Assembly: GCA_021825925.1 (NCBI GenBank)
Contig: JAKAFP010000001.1
Span: 248,001-312,000 of the forward strand
Direction of reading: 5' to 3'
Length of the DNA: 64,000 nt
Source: Chloroflexota bacterium
Lineage (GTDB): Bacteria; Chloroflexota; Anaerolineae; Anaerolineales; Anaerolineaceae
The translations under genes and the position numbers were made by a program. Numbering within the stretch: position 1 is the first letter of the stretch; every line of letters starts with the position of its first letter. A model generated the notes under the pieces. The model was not told where the DNA came from. It did no database searches and worked only from the letters and a program-made list of their open reading frames with translations. This document shows, in pieces, positions 16,201-24,422 of the stretch.

Positions 16201-16847
16201 AGTTTGCCCATGGCCAGCACGGTGAAATTGGCAGCCGATACGCCGGTTTCTTCGGCGGCCAACGCCAGGCAGGCCCGGGTCATGCCGATGGCCATGCGCG
16301 AAAGCTGAGAAAAGACGGCGCGCAGATCAAATAGATCGAGAAAATCGCTGACCCCGATGCGCAAGAGCTGCCTGCGCTGGTAGCGGCGAAGAGCATTTAA
16401 CCGTTCGAGGTAATCCTTCTTGGATTGCCAGGCAGCCTGACCTTCGCTGTGATATTGATCCACCGTTTTGCGTTCGGTCAGCAGACTGCGCTCCCCCACC
16501 AGGCGGATGGCGTCAGGGGTACCCAAAAGGATCTCGGTCAAAAAGGGGCTAGCTGAAAAGAGGGTTACCAAAATTTCAACCAGGCGCGGATTCTCTTGCA
16601 GATCGGCGAACACAGAGACGCCGAAGGCGTCCACCAGGCGCTCAAAGTGCACCAGCGAACGGTCAGGATCCGCAGCGCTGCGCAGCGCCGGGATCAACCA
16701 GGGCAGCAGGTCCTGGATGTTTTCGGGGTAAGCAGAAAGCAGTCGCATGAAAATGGACCGCGCATTTTGTCCGTCAGAAAAAATGGACTCGTGAACAAGC
16801 TGAGAAACGGCGTGATGGGTAACGGCAGTGATCTTTTCGGCATTCAT
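13263..16847 (-). CDS. glnE: Glutamine-synthetase adenylyltransferase with an inserted ACT-domain pair
   Basis: 1194 residues against about 950 for ordinary GlnE. The first nucleotidyltransferase domain has GKLGARELNYSSDIDLLF (about 207-225, deadenylylating half in GlnE). The second has GKCGGRELGFASDIEL (about 912-930, adenylylating half), where the usual Asp-x-Asp is Asp-x-Glu. Between them lie two ACT-like domains at about 540-610 (ITIVGYDYLGVLSIICGL) and 667-722 (LRISAPDTAGFLYEFSNA), which normal GlnE lacks; such a pair is the glutamine sensor of GlnD. The protein may therefore sense glutamine itself. Start ATG at 16847 with GGAAGAG upstream; an in-frame ATG at 16862 is the alternative, with a TATAAT close before it. 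Divergent from its presumed target glnA. Confidence 0.85.
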   Translation of the reverse strand: MNAEKITAVTHHAVSQLVHESIFSDGQNARSIFMRLLSAYPENIQDLLPWLIPALRSAADPDRSLVHFERLVDAFGVSVFADLQENPRLVEILVTLFSASPFLTEILLGTPDAIRLVGERSLLTERKTVDQYHSEGQAAWQSKKDYLERLNALRRYQRRQLLRIGVSDFLDLFDLRAVFSQLSRMAIGMTRACLALAAEETGVSAANFTVLAMGKLGARELNYSSDIDLLFIAKQSSDNNLKLAKSLIDILSKSTGEGFLYRVDMRLRPWGHDGPLVTTLEGYLRYYKESALLWEKQAFLKARPIAGNLAFGEELRKEVEPLLFSIPADEVRAGIFSMKQRTEEFLLEKGRKWGEVKLGAGSIRDVEFVVQSLQLTHSSIRTRSTLKAIPLLRDARLITPEEARILTDGYIFLRTIEHYLQITDYQQTYTLPSDEQSLALLARRLGFEGLGAGDRFIQAYEKHSLALRTIFLKYVGGQPVAPIALTPEIAIKVQQHVARMDASYATTFSPEEIAHHTRLTELLSSEKPVIVEPQPVDDNRWRITIVGYDYLGVLSIICGLMYLYGLDILESQVFTYEANHNGGGDQGLKKIVDAFIVRSVKEESIQPELWKNYAEDLKELITKIKTGRRREAQGDLVKRVGATFHEAPTEGMPLYPVEIEIDNEADDKYTLLRISAPDTAGFLYEFSNALALSHINIVRMLVQSVGSRASDILYVTNEKGEKIVTPEKQRELRAAAVLIKHFTHLLPYSPNPESAMLHFREFLHQLFERPNWVDEFARIERPEVLNALAKLLGVSDFLWDDFLRMQYSNLFPIVRDVNTLEKAYNRKELEKEAQKAVTKASQWREGLNAFKDREMFRIDMRHILGYTAEFGTFSEELTDLVEVVLNEAFDHCKLELVKEYGQPRLENRQSSEAVLLALGKCGGRELGFASDIELMLVYSGQGKTGGFKSIATSNFYEELIQSLLQAIKARQEGVFHIDLQLRPYGKAGSQAVSLDSYKKYYAPEGPAWPYERQALVKQRPIAGNTKLGEQLSNLRDEYVYNGTLFDVTAMRAMREKQVRHLVAAGTFNAKFSPGALVDIEYLVQGLQINYGFKDPTLRKTNIREAMAAMHQAGYLSTEDYDRLRKAHTFMRWLIDSLRVVRGNAKDVNIPPYDSDEFAYLARRLQYGSDVARLVQDLTRYPQDVLEINNRLLPA

Positions 16848-16946
16848 ACGACGCTCTTCCATACAAAAAATTATACTTTAAGTGTTTGATTTGGCCTTCG
16901 TGGTGAGCCACTCTTTTATCTTATTCCGTTTTGAGGCATAAAAAAG

Positions 16947-16960
16947 TACCCATTTGGGTA
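16947..16960. promoter_or_regulatory. Palindrome in the glnE/glnA divergent promoter region
   Basis: TACCCA-TT-TGGGTA, perfect 6-bp arms. It lies 25 bases upstream of a TATAAT (16985-16990) that can serve glnA, a plausible place for a regulator. No named binding protein can be assigned. Confidence 0.4.
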
Positions 16961-17064
16961 ATATACAGGGTAAGGCTGTTTCTCTATAATCACTAAATAC
17001 TTTTACAGGACTTATTTCTTTTCTTGTTATTAAACATGATCTTGATTTCTAAAGGAGAAAACTC

Positions 17065-18477
17065 ATGGCAAAGTCAGTTAAGGAAGTACTCGAATTAGCA
17101 AAGAACGTAAAAATGGTTGACCTGCGGTTCATTGATCTGCCGGGAACCTGGCAGCACTTTACCATCCCCGCTCACCGATTGGATCTTGATCTTTTTGAAG
17201 AGGGCATCCCGTTTGACGGATCATCCATCCGCGGGTTCCAGGAAATCCACGAATCCGATATGCTTCTGGTGCTTGATCCTGATACCGCTTTTATTGATCC
17301 CGTGGCGCCATTGCCCACCCTCGTGATCAGCTGTGATGTTTTTGATCCCATCACCAAGCAGCCTTACAGCCGTGATCCCCGCTACGTTGCCCGCAAAGCA
17401 GAAGCTTATCTCAAGCAAACCGGCATTGGCGATACCGCCTTCTTTGGACCTGAAGCTGAGTTCTTCATTTTCGATAACATCCGCTATGGCAGCAGCACCA
17501 ACGAATCATTCTACGAAATTGACAGTGCTGAAGGCTGGTGGAACAGCGGTGACAAGAGCAAACCCAATATGGGCGGCCAAATTCTTCCCAAACGCGGATA
17601 TTTTCCCGTGCCTCCCACCGACACCCTGCAATTGCTGCGAAGCCAGATCGTTATGGCGCTTGAAGAAGCCGGCGTTGAAATGGAAATTCATCATCATGAA
17701 GTTGCCTCTGCAGGTCAGGTTGAACTGGGTATGAAGTTTAATACCTTGATCCGCATGGCTGACCAGCTCTTGACCTATAAATATATCGCCAAGAACGTAG
17801 CCCGACAGAACGGAAAGACCGCCACATTCATGCCCAAACCCGTTTTCGGGGATAACGGCTCAGGTATGCACGTCCACTCTTCCATCTGGAAGAACGGCAA
17901 GAACATCTTCTTCGATGCCTCCGGTTATGCCCAGCTCTCTGATACAGCCAAGTATTACATCGGCGGTCTGTTGAAACATGCACCCTCCCTGTTGGCTTTG
18001 ACCAACCCCACCACCAACTCGTATCGTCGTCTGGTGCCCGGTTATGAAGCACCTGTCAACCTGGCTTATTCACAGCGCAACCGCTCGGCCGTCTGCCGTA
18101 TTCCGGTGACCAGCAGTGAAAAATCCAAACGGGTTGAGTTCCGCGCCCCGGATGCCACCAGCAATCCCTACCTGTGCTTTTCCGCTTTGTTGATGGCCGG
18201 TCTGGATGGTATTCAGAACCGCATCGATCCCGGCAATCCCGTGGATAAGGACCTCTATGAACTTCCGCGTGAAGAAGCCAAATTGATCAAACAGGTTCCT
18301 GGTTCTTTGGGTGATGTTTTGATCGCACTCGAAAATGACCATGATTACCTGCTCAAGGGTGATGTCTTTACCAAGGACCTGCTCGAAGCTTACATTTCTT
18401 ACAAACGCCAAAACGAGCTTGACCCCGTGCGCATCCGCCCGGTTCCTTACGAGTTTGTGTTGTACTACGACATTTAG
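17065..18477 (+). CDS. glnA: Glutamine synthetase type I
   Basis: 470 residues, standard length for the type I-beta dodecamer. ATP + glutamate + ammonia to glutamine. Motifs in order: FDGSSIRGF (near residue 50), the glutamate-binding region (NGSGMHVH), the ATP-binding region, and NRSAVCRIP. The adenylylation loop reads [10 protein letters not shown] with Tyr398, equivalent to E. coli Tyr397, so the enzyme can be regulated by the adjacent GlnE. Good binding site (AAAGGAG) ahead of the ATG. Single gene; a weak hairpin follows. Confidence 0.97.
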   Translation: MAKSVKEVLELAKNVKMVDLRFIDLPGTWQHFTIPAHRLDLDLFEEGIPFDGSSIRGFQEIHESDMLLVLDPDTAFIDPVAPLPTLVISCDVFDPITKQPYSRDPRYVARKAEAYLKQTGIGDTAFFGPEAEFFIFDNIRYGSSTNESFYEIDSAEGWWNSGDKSKPNMGGQILPKRGYFPVPPTDTLQLLRSQIVMALEEAGVEMEIHHHEVASAGQVELGMKFNTLIRMADQLLTYKYIAKNVARQNGKTATFMPKPVFGDNGSGMHVHSSIWKNGKNIFFDASGYAQLSDTAKYYIGGLLKHAPSLLALTNPTTNSYRRLVPGYEAPVNLAYSQRNRSAVCRIPVTSSEKSKRVEFRAPDATSNPYLCFSALLMAGLDGIQNRIDPGNPVDKDLYELPREEAKLIKQVPGSLGDVLIALENDHDYLLKGDVFTKDLLEAYISYKRQNELDPVRIRPVPYEFVLYYDI

Positions 18478-18514
18478 TTCATTTCCTGTCTCTCCTTTAG
18501 ACGTTTCTCCGAAT

Positions 18515-18540
18515 CTGGCAGGTGTTCAAGCACCTGTCAG
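18515..18540 (+). terminator. Probable glnA terminator hairpin
   Basis: CTGGCAGGTG (18515-18524) pairs with CACCTGTCAG (18531-18540) with one mismatch and a 6-base loop, 38 bases after the glnA stop, followed by GTTTGTT. The U-run is weak. Confidence 0.45.
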
Positions 18541-18600
18541 GTTTGTTAAAAAGGAAGTTTTCTTTTGACGTGCTACAATTACCTGAGCAGGATGTAAATC

Positions 18601-20847
18601 ATGAGTGAACAAACCGCCAATTCCCGACTTTACGATGCCCTGGCCAGTCTGAACAAGATTGGCGCCACCGTCAACCAGATTGGACAGGACGGCAGGGTCA
18701 GCGTTGATGACACCTTGAAGTTGATTGTTGCCAGCGCCATTCAAGTGGTGCAGGGGGCATCGGCGGTGATCTATTCCTACGATGACACGCTCGGCGAATT
18801 CATTGTCTCTTCTCGCGTGACTGCCGGTGTCATGGATAACAGCGAATTAAGCGATGAACCCCGACCTTACGGGCTGGGATTCCGTGCCATCAAACAAAGG
18901 CGCCGGGTGTTATCTTACGAAGAAAAGGGCATCAACATCCACCCGGCAAGAGCCATGGCAGGCGCCAGGGTGATGGGATGTTTTCCGCTGATCGTGGCAG
19001 ACAGCCCGGTGGGGGCGTTGTATGTTTACCTGCAGGATGAACGCGAGTTCAGTCAGCTTGAATTATTAATGCTGGACAATTTTGTCAATCAAGCCGCCAT
19101 GGCCATTTATCACGCCCACAACCTTGAAAAAATGCAGCGCAACCTGGCCCGCAAGGAAGAGGAGATCAAACGCATGCGTCGGGCGGGCTTGCTGATCTCG
19201 TCACGTCTGCGGTTGGAAGAAACCCTCGAGTCCATTTTGCAGATGGCTCTGGAAGTTACCGGCGCGAAGTACGGTATCTTCCGTCTGCTGGATCAAAAAG
19301 CACAGACCTTGAACACCAGGGCAGTGGCGGGTGAGTATACCGCGCGGCCATTGATCGAAGCACTGCCGCTGGACTCGAACAGCGTGATGGCCTGGGTGGC
19401 GCGCGAACGGCAATCGGCCTGCATCGCAGACCTGCACGCCGATCCCTGGTCGCAGATCTACTATCCGCTGGATTCAAATATGGAAATGCGTTCAGAACTG
19501 GCCGTTCCGCTGGTGGGGGCCACCGGCCGGCTCGAAGGCGTGCTCAACCTTGAAAGCCCGGTGGTCGGTGCTTTCAGTGAAGAAGACAGCTATTTGTTAC
19601 AAGCGCTGGCAACCCAGGCGGTCATCACCATTCAAGAGGTGAGGCTGTTGGACGCGCTTGAAGAGATCACGCATTTATTGTTGACCGAACCGCTGCAAAA
19701 GGTGCTGGTGCATCTTTCTGCGCTGGCCTGCGATCTGCTGGACGCGGCCACCAGCGCCATTTGGAACCTTAAAGACGGCGTATTGGAAGTGGCCGCCGAG
19801 AGCGGTGGCTACCGCCATGGTGAGAGTCTCCCCGTGGACGGCAGCCTGGCAGGGCTGGCGATCCTCGAGCGCAAACCGGTGATCAGCGAAGATGTGCGCG
19901 TAGACAAACGCTTCCACCGTGCCGACCTGGCCGTGGATCAGGATTGGGCGCGCGCCCTGATCGTGCCACTGCTGCCAGGGGATGAAGGCGAGCCGCTGGG
20001 TGCCTTTGGGGTCTACAGTTCCACCAGCGGGGCGGGGCACTTTGCCGAATCCGAGTGGGATAAGAAAGTGCTGGTCACCCTGGCGGATTATGCCGTGCTG
20101 GCCTATCAAAACGCCGCCCATCAGGATGCACTGCGAGCCGCCCAGGAACAGCGTTCCGTGGCCGAAACCTTTGCCGCGGTGGGCGATATCGCCTCCAATT
20201 TGCTCCATCATTTGAACAACAAAGTCGGCACCATCCCGGTGCGCATTCAGGGGATTGAAGACAAGTGTCAGGATGTATTGGGTGCAAACCCCTACCTGGC
20301 ACACAACCTTGACGAGATCGAACACTGCGCCACCGATGCCATGGAAAGCGTGCGTGAGAGTCTCTCGCATCTGCGTCCCATCAAGCGCGAACCGGTGCTG
20401 GTGGTCAGCCGGGTGCTCGAGGCCGTCAGCCTGGTGAAGATGCCCCCCACGGCGGAAGTGAAGATCAACAAACTTGATCATCTGCCGGTGGTCATGGCAG
20501 GGGATCGCACGCTGACGCTGGTCTTTACCAACCTGATCGAGAACGCCCTGGATGCAATGAACGGTAAAGGTGTGATCACCATCTCAGGCAGCACGGATAA
20601 GGATTGGGTCGAAGTCAAGGTGAGTGACAACGGACCGGGTATTCCGCCTGAATTGCATGAACACATTTTTGATCTGAATTATTCCGGCCGCGGAGCTTCA
20701 CGCCCCGGCAAGCTGGGTTTTGGGTTATGGTGGGTCAAGACACTGATGACTCGTCTCGAAGGCAATGTATCCGTGCAAAGCGATGGCGCTCATGGCACCA
20801 CCTTTGTTTTGCGTCTGCCTATTGCAAAACCCAACGGGCAGGGTTGA
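18601..20847 (+). CDS. Cytoplasmic multi-GAF histidine kinase
   Basis: 748 residues without membrane segments. Three GAF-type sensory domains occupy about residues 20-165, 195-345 and 365-500. A divergent phosphoacceptor region follows with HHLNN (His536/His537) instead of the common HE-R motif. The HATPase domain has the N box (NLIENALDA), G1 (DNGPGIPPE) and G2 (GFGLWWV). It senses an intracellular signal and should phosphorylate the response regulator that begins two bases after its stop. Proximity to glnA and glnE hints at nitrogen or redox sensing, but nothing in the sequence proves a ligand. Confidence 0.88.
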   Translation: MSEQTANSRLYDALASLNKIGATVNQIGQDGRVSVDDTLKLIVASAIQVVQGASAVIYSYDDTLGEFIVSSRVTAGVMDNSELSDEPRPYGLGFRAIKQRRRVLSYEEKGINIHPARAMAGARVMGCFPLIVADSPVGALYVYLQDEREFSQLELLMLDNFVNQAAMAIYHAHNLEKMQRNLARKEEEIKRMRRAGLLISSRLRLEETLESILQMALEVTGAKYGIFRLLDQKAQTLNTRAVAGEYTARPLIEALPLDSNSVMAWVARERQSACIADLHADPWSQIYYPLDSNMEMRSELAVPLVGATGRLEGVLNLESPVVGAFSEEDSYLLQALATQAVITIQEVRLLDALEEITHLLLTEPLQKVLVHLSALACDLLDAATSAIWNLKDGVLEVAAESGGYRHGESLPVDGSLAGLAILERKPVISEDVRVDKRFHRADLAVDQDWARALIVPLLPGDEGEPLGAFGVYSSTSGAGHFAESEWDKKVLVTLADYAVLAYQNAAHQDALRAAQEQRSVAETFAAVGDIASNLLHHLNNKVGTIPVRIQGIEDKCQDVLGANPYLAHNLDEIEHCATDAMESVRESLSHLRPIKREPVLVVSRVLEAVSLVKMPPTAEVKINKLDHLPVVMAGDRTLTLVFTNLIENALDAMNGKGVITISGSTDKDWVEVKVSDNGPGIPPELHEHIFDLNYSGRGASRPGKLGFGLWWVKTLMTRLEGNVSVQSDGAHGTTFVLRLPIAKPNGQG

Positions 20848-20849
20848 TC

Positions 20850-21929
20850 ATGATCACGCCTAAACCCTCTCCGCGGGCGATTGTAATCGAGGATGATTCC
20901 TCGTGGCAGCAGATCTTGAGCGAGATCCTCTCGGATTCCGGTCTGACCGTGGATGTGGCGGATAACCTCGAAGACGCCCTTAAATTACTCAAGGCTGAAC
21001 CCCATCGCCTGGCACTGGTGGACCTGTCGCTTGAAAGCACGGACCACAGCAATGAAGACGGTCTGCGCGCGCTTGAAGCCATCAATCGTCTTGACCCTGG
21101 CTGCGAGAGCATTTTGTTAACCGGTTTTGCCACGGTCGAACTGGCAGTCAGTGTGCTGACAGAGTACGGCGCTTTTTCCTTTTTACGCAAAGAAAGCTTC
21201 AACCGCGGACAATTTCGTGAGCTGATCAGCCAGGCGCTGGTGTCTGCCCCCAAAAGCGAGATTGATACAGTTGAAACTAAACCCGTTGAAGGCAAGTTAT
21301 CTTTTTCTCAAAACCAACCTTCTGTGCACAACAGTCCGCGGGTGCTGGTGGTGGAAGACGACGCCGGCTGGCGCAGTATCCTATCCGAGCTGCTGACGGA
21401 TGCCGGTTTGGAGATCAGGGTCTGCGGCAGTTACGGCGACGCGCTCGGCGCGTTGAGGCGCGAAACTTTTTCTCTGGCAGTGGTGGATCTTTCACTGACG
21501 GCCGACGTGGTCTGGGATGATTCCGCGGACAGCGATTCCCTCGAGGGTTACAGCCTGCTGGCCAATACCCACACAGCTGGCATTCCTACCATTGTGGTCA
21601 GCGGTGTGGTGGGTGTGGATGAGATCCAGCGCGCCTACAACGAACATTCCGTGTTTGCTTATCTTGAGAAACAGGCTTTTGATCGCAACAATTTCAGGCG
21701 ACTGGTGCGCGAGGCGATTGCCGCCGGCAGCACCCTTTCAGAACTAGACCAGCTTACCCAGCGTGAACGCGAAGTCTTTGATCTGCTGGCGAAAGGCATG
21801 ACCAATAAAGAGATCGCGGAAACACTTGTGATCACCAATAACACCGTCAAGCGCCATCTGAAGGCGGTCTTCGAAAAGTTGGATGTACACACGCGCGCGG
21901 CGGCATTATCGAAAGCACGTGGTGGATAA
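20850..21929 (+). CDS. Response regulator with two receiver domains and a LuxR HTH
   Basis: 359 residues. Receiver 1 (about 9-130) has phosphoacceptor Asp58 (LVDLSL); receiver 2 (about 164-285) has Asp213 (VVDLSL) and an acidic insertion just after it (WDDSADSDS). A NarL/LuxR helix-turn-helix spans about 301-356 (LTQREREVFDLLAKGMTNKEIA). The start is the ATG at 20850, two bases after the kinase stop with GGGCAGGG upstream; reading from an earlier ATG at 20727 would overlap the kinase by 120 bases. The matching LVDLSL motifs suggest an internal duplication. Partner of the adjacent kinase. Confidence 0.88.
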   Translation: MITPKPSPRAIVIEDDSSWQQILSEILSDSGLTVDVADNLEDALKLLKAEPHRLALVDLSLESTDHSNEDGLRALEAINRLDPGCESILLTGFATVELAVSVLTEYGAFSFLRKESFNRGQFRELISQALVSAPKSEIDTVETKPVEGKLSFSQNQPSVHNSPRVLVVEDDAGWRSILSELLTDAGLEIRVCGSYGDALGALRRETFSLAVVDLSLTADVVWDDSADSDSLEGYSLLANTHTAGIPTIVVSGVVGVDEIQRAYNEHSVFAYLEKQAFDRNNFRRLVREAIAAGSTLSELDQLTQREREVFDLLAKGMTNKEIAETLVITNNTVKRHLKAVFEKLDVHTRAAALSKARGG

Positions 21930-22014
21930 AAAACCTGTTTTACCACGACCCCACTCACTAGATCATGTTCGGGGGCGCAAAAACCGCGATACACGGAAAT
22001 AGTAAAGATAATTC

Positions 22015-22050
22015 AAAAGCAGGGGAGGTTCATGAACCTCCCCTGCTTTT
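22015..22050. terminator. 36-bp perfect palindrome acting as bidirectional terminator
   Basis: AAAAGCAGGGGAGGTTCA is followed directly by its reverse complement, ending in a run of T on the plus strand and A on the other side. It sits between convergent genes. The 24-bp core AGGGGAGGTTCATGAACCTCCCCT recurs exactly at 31718-31741. Confidence 0.75.
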
Positions 22051-22053
22051 TTA

Positions 22054-23457
22054 TCAATTCCACTCGGTGTGGAAGATACCCTCTTTGTCGAGGCGGCGGT
22101 AGGTATGCGCGCCGAAGTAATCGCGCTGGGCCTGGGTGAGGTTGGCAGGCAGGCGGTCGCTGCGGTAGGCGTCGTAATACGCCAGCGCGGAACTGAAAGC
22201 CAGCGCGGGGATGCCGCTTTCGGCAGCCATGCTGACCACCGAACGCAGGGCGGCCTGTCCGCGGTTCATTTTGGCTGAGAACTCGGGGTCCACCATCAGG
22301 TTGGTCAGACCGTTGTTGCGCTTAAAGGCATCACGGATGTCATTCAAGAAGCGCGCGCGGATAATACATCCGCCGCGCCAGATACGGGCAATTTCGGAGT
22401 AGTTGAGGTCGTAGTCGTATTCCTTGCTGGCCATGCGCAGCATGGCAAAGCCCTGGGCGTAAGAACAGATCTTGGCGGTATAGAGAGCGTCGCGAATGAA
22501 GGCGATGTTTTGCGTCTTGTCGCCCTTGATCTGGGCTTTTGGGCCAACTAAAAGACCTGAAGCCGTCATGCGTTCATCTTTGAGACTGCTGATGATGCGG
22601 CTTTCGACTGCCGCGTTGATGGTGGGGATGGGTGCGCCGAGGTCGAATGAATTCTGGCTGGTCCATTTGCCGGTGCCTTTTTGCGCCGCTTCATCCAGGA
22701 TGAGATCCACAATAGCCTTATTGGTTTGCTGGTCGTATCTGGAGAAAATATCCGCAGTGATCTCGATCAGATATGATTCAAGGTCGCCCTTGTTCCAATC
22801 GGTAAAAACGCCGTGCAGTTCAGGGTTGGTGAGATCCAATCCGCGGTGCAGCAGGTCGTAGGTTTCGGCGATCAACTGCATGTCGCCGTATTCTATGCCG
22901 TTGTGCACCATTTTGACGTAATGCCCGGCGCCGCGCGGTCCCATGTAGGCCACACAGGGCTCACCATCCACCTTGGCCGCGATGGCTTCAAAGACCGGCT
23001 TGACCAGATCCCAGGCTTGAAGCTGCCCGCCGGGCATGATGGAGGGACCCCAAAGCGCACCCTGTTCGCCACCGCTCACGCCAGTGCCAATGTAATTGAT
23101 ACCCATTAGATCCAGCTCACGCGAACGAAGTTCAGTGTCTTGAAAGTAGGTGTTGCCGCCGTCAATCAGCAGGTCCCCTTTGGAGAGTTGTGTTTTAAGC
23201 GAATTGATGGCGGATTCAATGGGTTTGCCTGCAGGCACCATGATCAAAATACGTCGGGGGTGTTCCAGAGTTTTCAAAAATGATTCGAGCGAGTCACATG
23301 CGACCAGGTTTTTTGTTTTGCCTTCTTCACCGAAGGTGGCTACCTTGGCAGGATCAAGATCATAACCGGCCACTCGAAATCCATTGCGTTCCATGTTTAA
23401 GGCGAGCATGTGCCCCATGACACCGAGACCCATGACGCCGAAATTTGCTTTTTGCAT
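22054..23457 (-). CDS. gnd: 6-phosphogluconate dehydrogenase, decarboxylating
   Basis: 467 residues, normal for the dimeric form. Converts 6-phosphogluconate and NADP to ribulose-5-phosphate, CO2 and NADPH (oxidative pentose phosphate pathway). N-terminal nucleotide site GVMGLGVMG, substrate motifs GTGVSGGEQGA (about 125-135) and KMVHNGIEYGDM (about 182-193). The C-terminal all-helical domain has IWRGGCIIR. The start is the ATG at 23457 behind AGGAGG; an upstream in-frame start at 23490 would swallow that site. Monocistronic. Confidence 0.96.
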   Translation of the reverse strand: MQKANFGVMGLGVMGHMLALNMERNGFRVAGYDLDPAKVATFGEEGKTKNLVACDSLESFLKTLEHPRRILIMVPAGKPIESAINSLKTQLSKGDLLIDGGNTYFQDTELRSRELDLMGINYIGTGVSGGEQGALWGPSIMPGGQLQAWDLVKPVFEAIAAKVDGEPCVAYMGPRGAGHYVKMVHNGIEYGDMQLIAETYDLLHRGLDLTNPELHGVFTDWNKGDLESYLIEITADIFSRYDQQTNKAIVDLILDEAAQKGTGKWTSQNSFDLGAPIPTINAAVESRIISSLKDERMTASGLLVGPKAQIKGDKTQNIAFIRDALYTAKICSYAQGFAMLRMASKEYDYDLNYSEIARIWRGGCIIRARFLNDIRDAFKRNNGLTNLMVDPEFSAKMNRGQAALRSVVSMAAESGIPALAFSSALAYYDAYRSDRLPANLTQAQRDYFGAHTYRRLDKEGIFHTEWN

Positions 23458-23617
23458 TTTTCCTCCTGCAATTGGTCGTTCAAAAACCACTAAGTATTAC
23501 AAAATGGTTTTTCCACCTTATCTTTGTATATAACTATTTCTTATTTTATTTTATCTTATGGGCAGGTATAAATCCACAAGCTCGGGGTCCGGATCTAAAA
23601 TCGCAATTTTTTAGTTT

Positions 23618-23623
23618 TATAAT
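23618..23623 (+). promoter_or_regulatory. -10 element giving a near-leaderless YdcF transcript
   Basis: TATAAT ends eight bases before the ATG at 23632, so the predicted transcription start falls at or within a couple of bases of the start codon. No ribosome binding site is visible. The -35 is poor. Confidence 0.35.
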
Positions 23624-23631
23624 CAACCCTT

Positions 23632-24285
23632 ATGACTCAAAAAAAGAAAAGTAAAATCTGGATCCGGTTTGTGATCCTTGCAACCGTTTCGTGCTGCTGC
23701 CTGCTCATGCTTCAACCGATTGGCGATTATCTCGTTGTGCAGGATGAACTTCAAAAGACAGACTTGATCGCTGCGGTCAGCGGTCCAGAATATCGTATTT
23801 TGTATGCATCAGAACTCTACATGAAAGGGATGGCGAATACCGTTTTCTTTACCGGCGGATTCAGTGAAGAGAACAACCGCATCGAAGCTTCATGGAGCAA
23901 GTATGTAGCTGAAACTCACGGCGTCCCGGGTGAAGCGATCGCCATTGATGAAACGGCGGTGCTTTCCACCCATGATGAAGCGGTGCTGCTCAAAAACTAT
24001 ATTGACGCGCACCCGGATACGGTAAAAACGGTGACCCTGGTAACCGATCCATGGCATTCGCACCGAGCGAGATGGATCTATCAAAAAGTGTTGGGCGAGG
24101 GCGTCAAAGTGTATATGGCGCCGGTTCCGCGCATTCGCACGGGGTTTCCCAAATACTGGTGGACGGAAGCAAGTTCACGCAAGCTGGTCTGGAAAGAGTA
24201 TGTAAAGCTGGTGTTCTACGTCTTCCGTTACCAGATCGCTACTGGACACTTCCGCTCCTGGCTGTCGCAGTTTGACATGTTCTAA
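23632..24285 (+). CDS. YdcF/ElyC-family (DUF218) membrane-anchored protein
   Basis: 217 residues with one N-terminal membrane anchor (about 10-32, IWIRFVILATVSCCCLLML) and an extracytoplasmic DUF218 domain. Family motifs are the first strand with VSGPEYR, FTGGF, the STHDEA segment and VTDPWHSHRA, the conserved motif near the active site. Members such as SanA and ElyC affect cell-envelope integrity; the reaction is not established. It stands alone between gnd and the HD-GYP gene. Confidence 0.75.
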   Translation: MTQKKKSKIWIRFVILATVSCCCLLMLQPIGDYLVVQDELQKTDLIAAVSGPEYRILYASELYMKGMANTVFFTGGFSEENNRIEASWSKYVAETHGVPGEAIAIDETAVLSTHDEAVLLKNYIDAHPDTVKTVTLVTDPWHSHRARWIYQKVLGEGVKVYMAPVPRIRTGFPKYWWTEASSRKLVWKEYVKLVFYVFRYQIATGHFRSWLSQFDMF

Positions 24286-24350
24286 ATCAGTCCCTAATAG
24301 GTAGATTCCAAGAAGTACTTAATAGTGTAAACATCTAACACTTATGCAAG

Positions 24351-24379
24351 TTCACTTTGCAAGACTTGACCTGTATAAT
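24351..24379 (+). promoter_or_regulatory. Promoter of the HD-GYP gene
   Basis: TTCACT (24351-24356), 17-bp spacer, extended -10 TGTATAAT (TATAAT 24374-24379). The expected start near 24386 gives a leader of about 37 bases. Confidence 0.55.
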
Positions 24380-24422
24380 GAGTTGAGAGGTTATATTCAC
24401 ATTTAAACGTATGAGGGAATCC

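Noticed and set aside
19675-20481. 268-codon open frame antisense to the GAF kinase
   Set aside because: Same reason: overlaps conserved kinase coding sequence and has no start signals.
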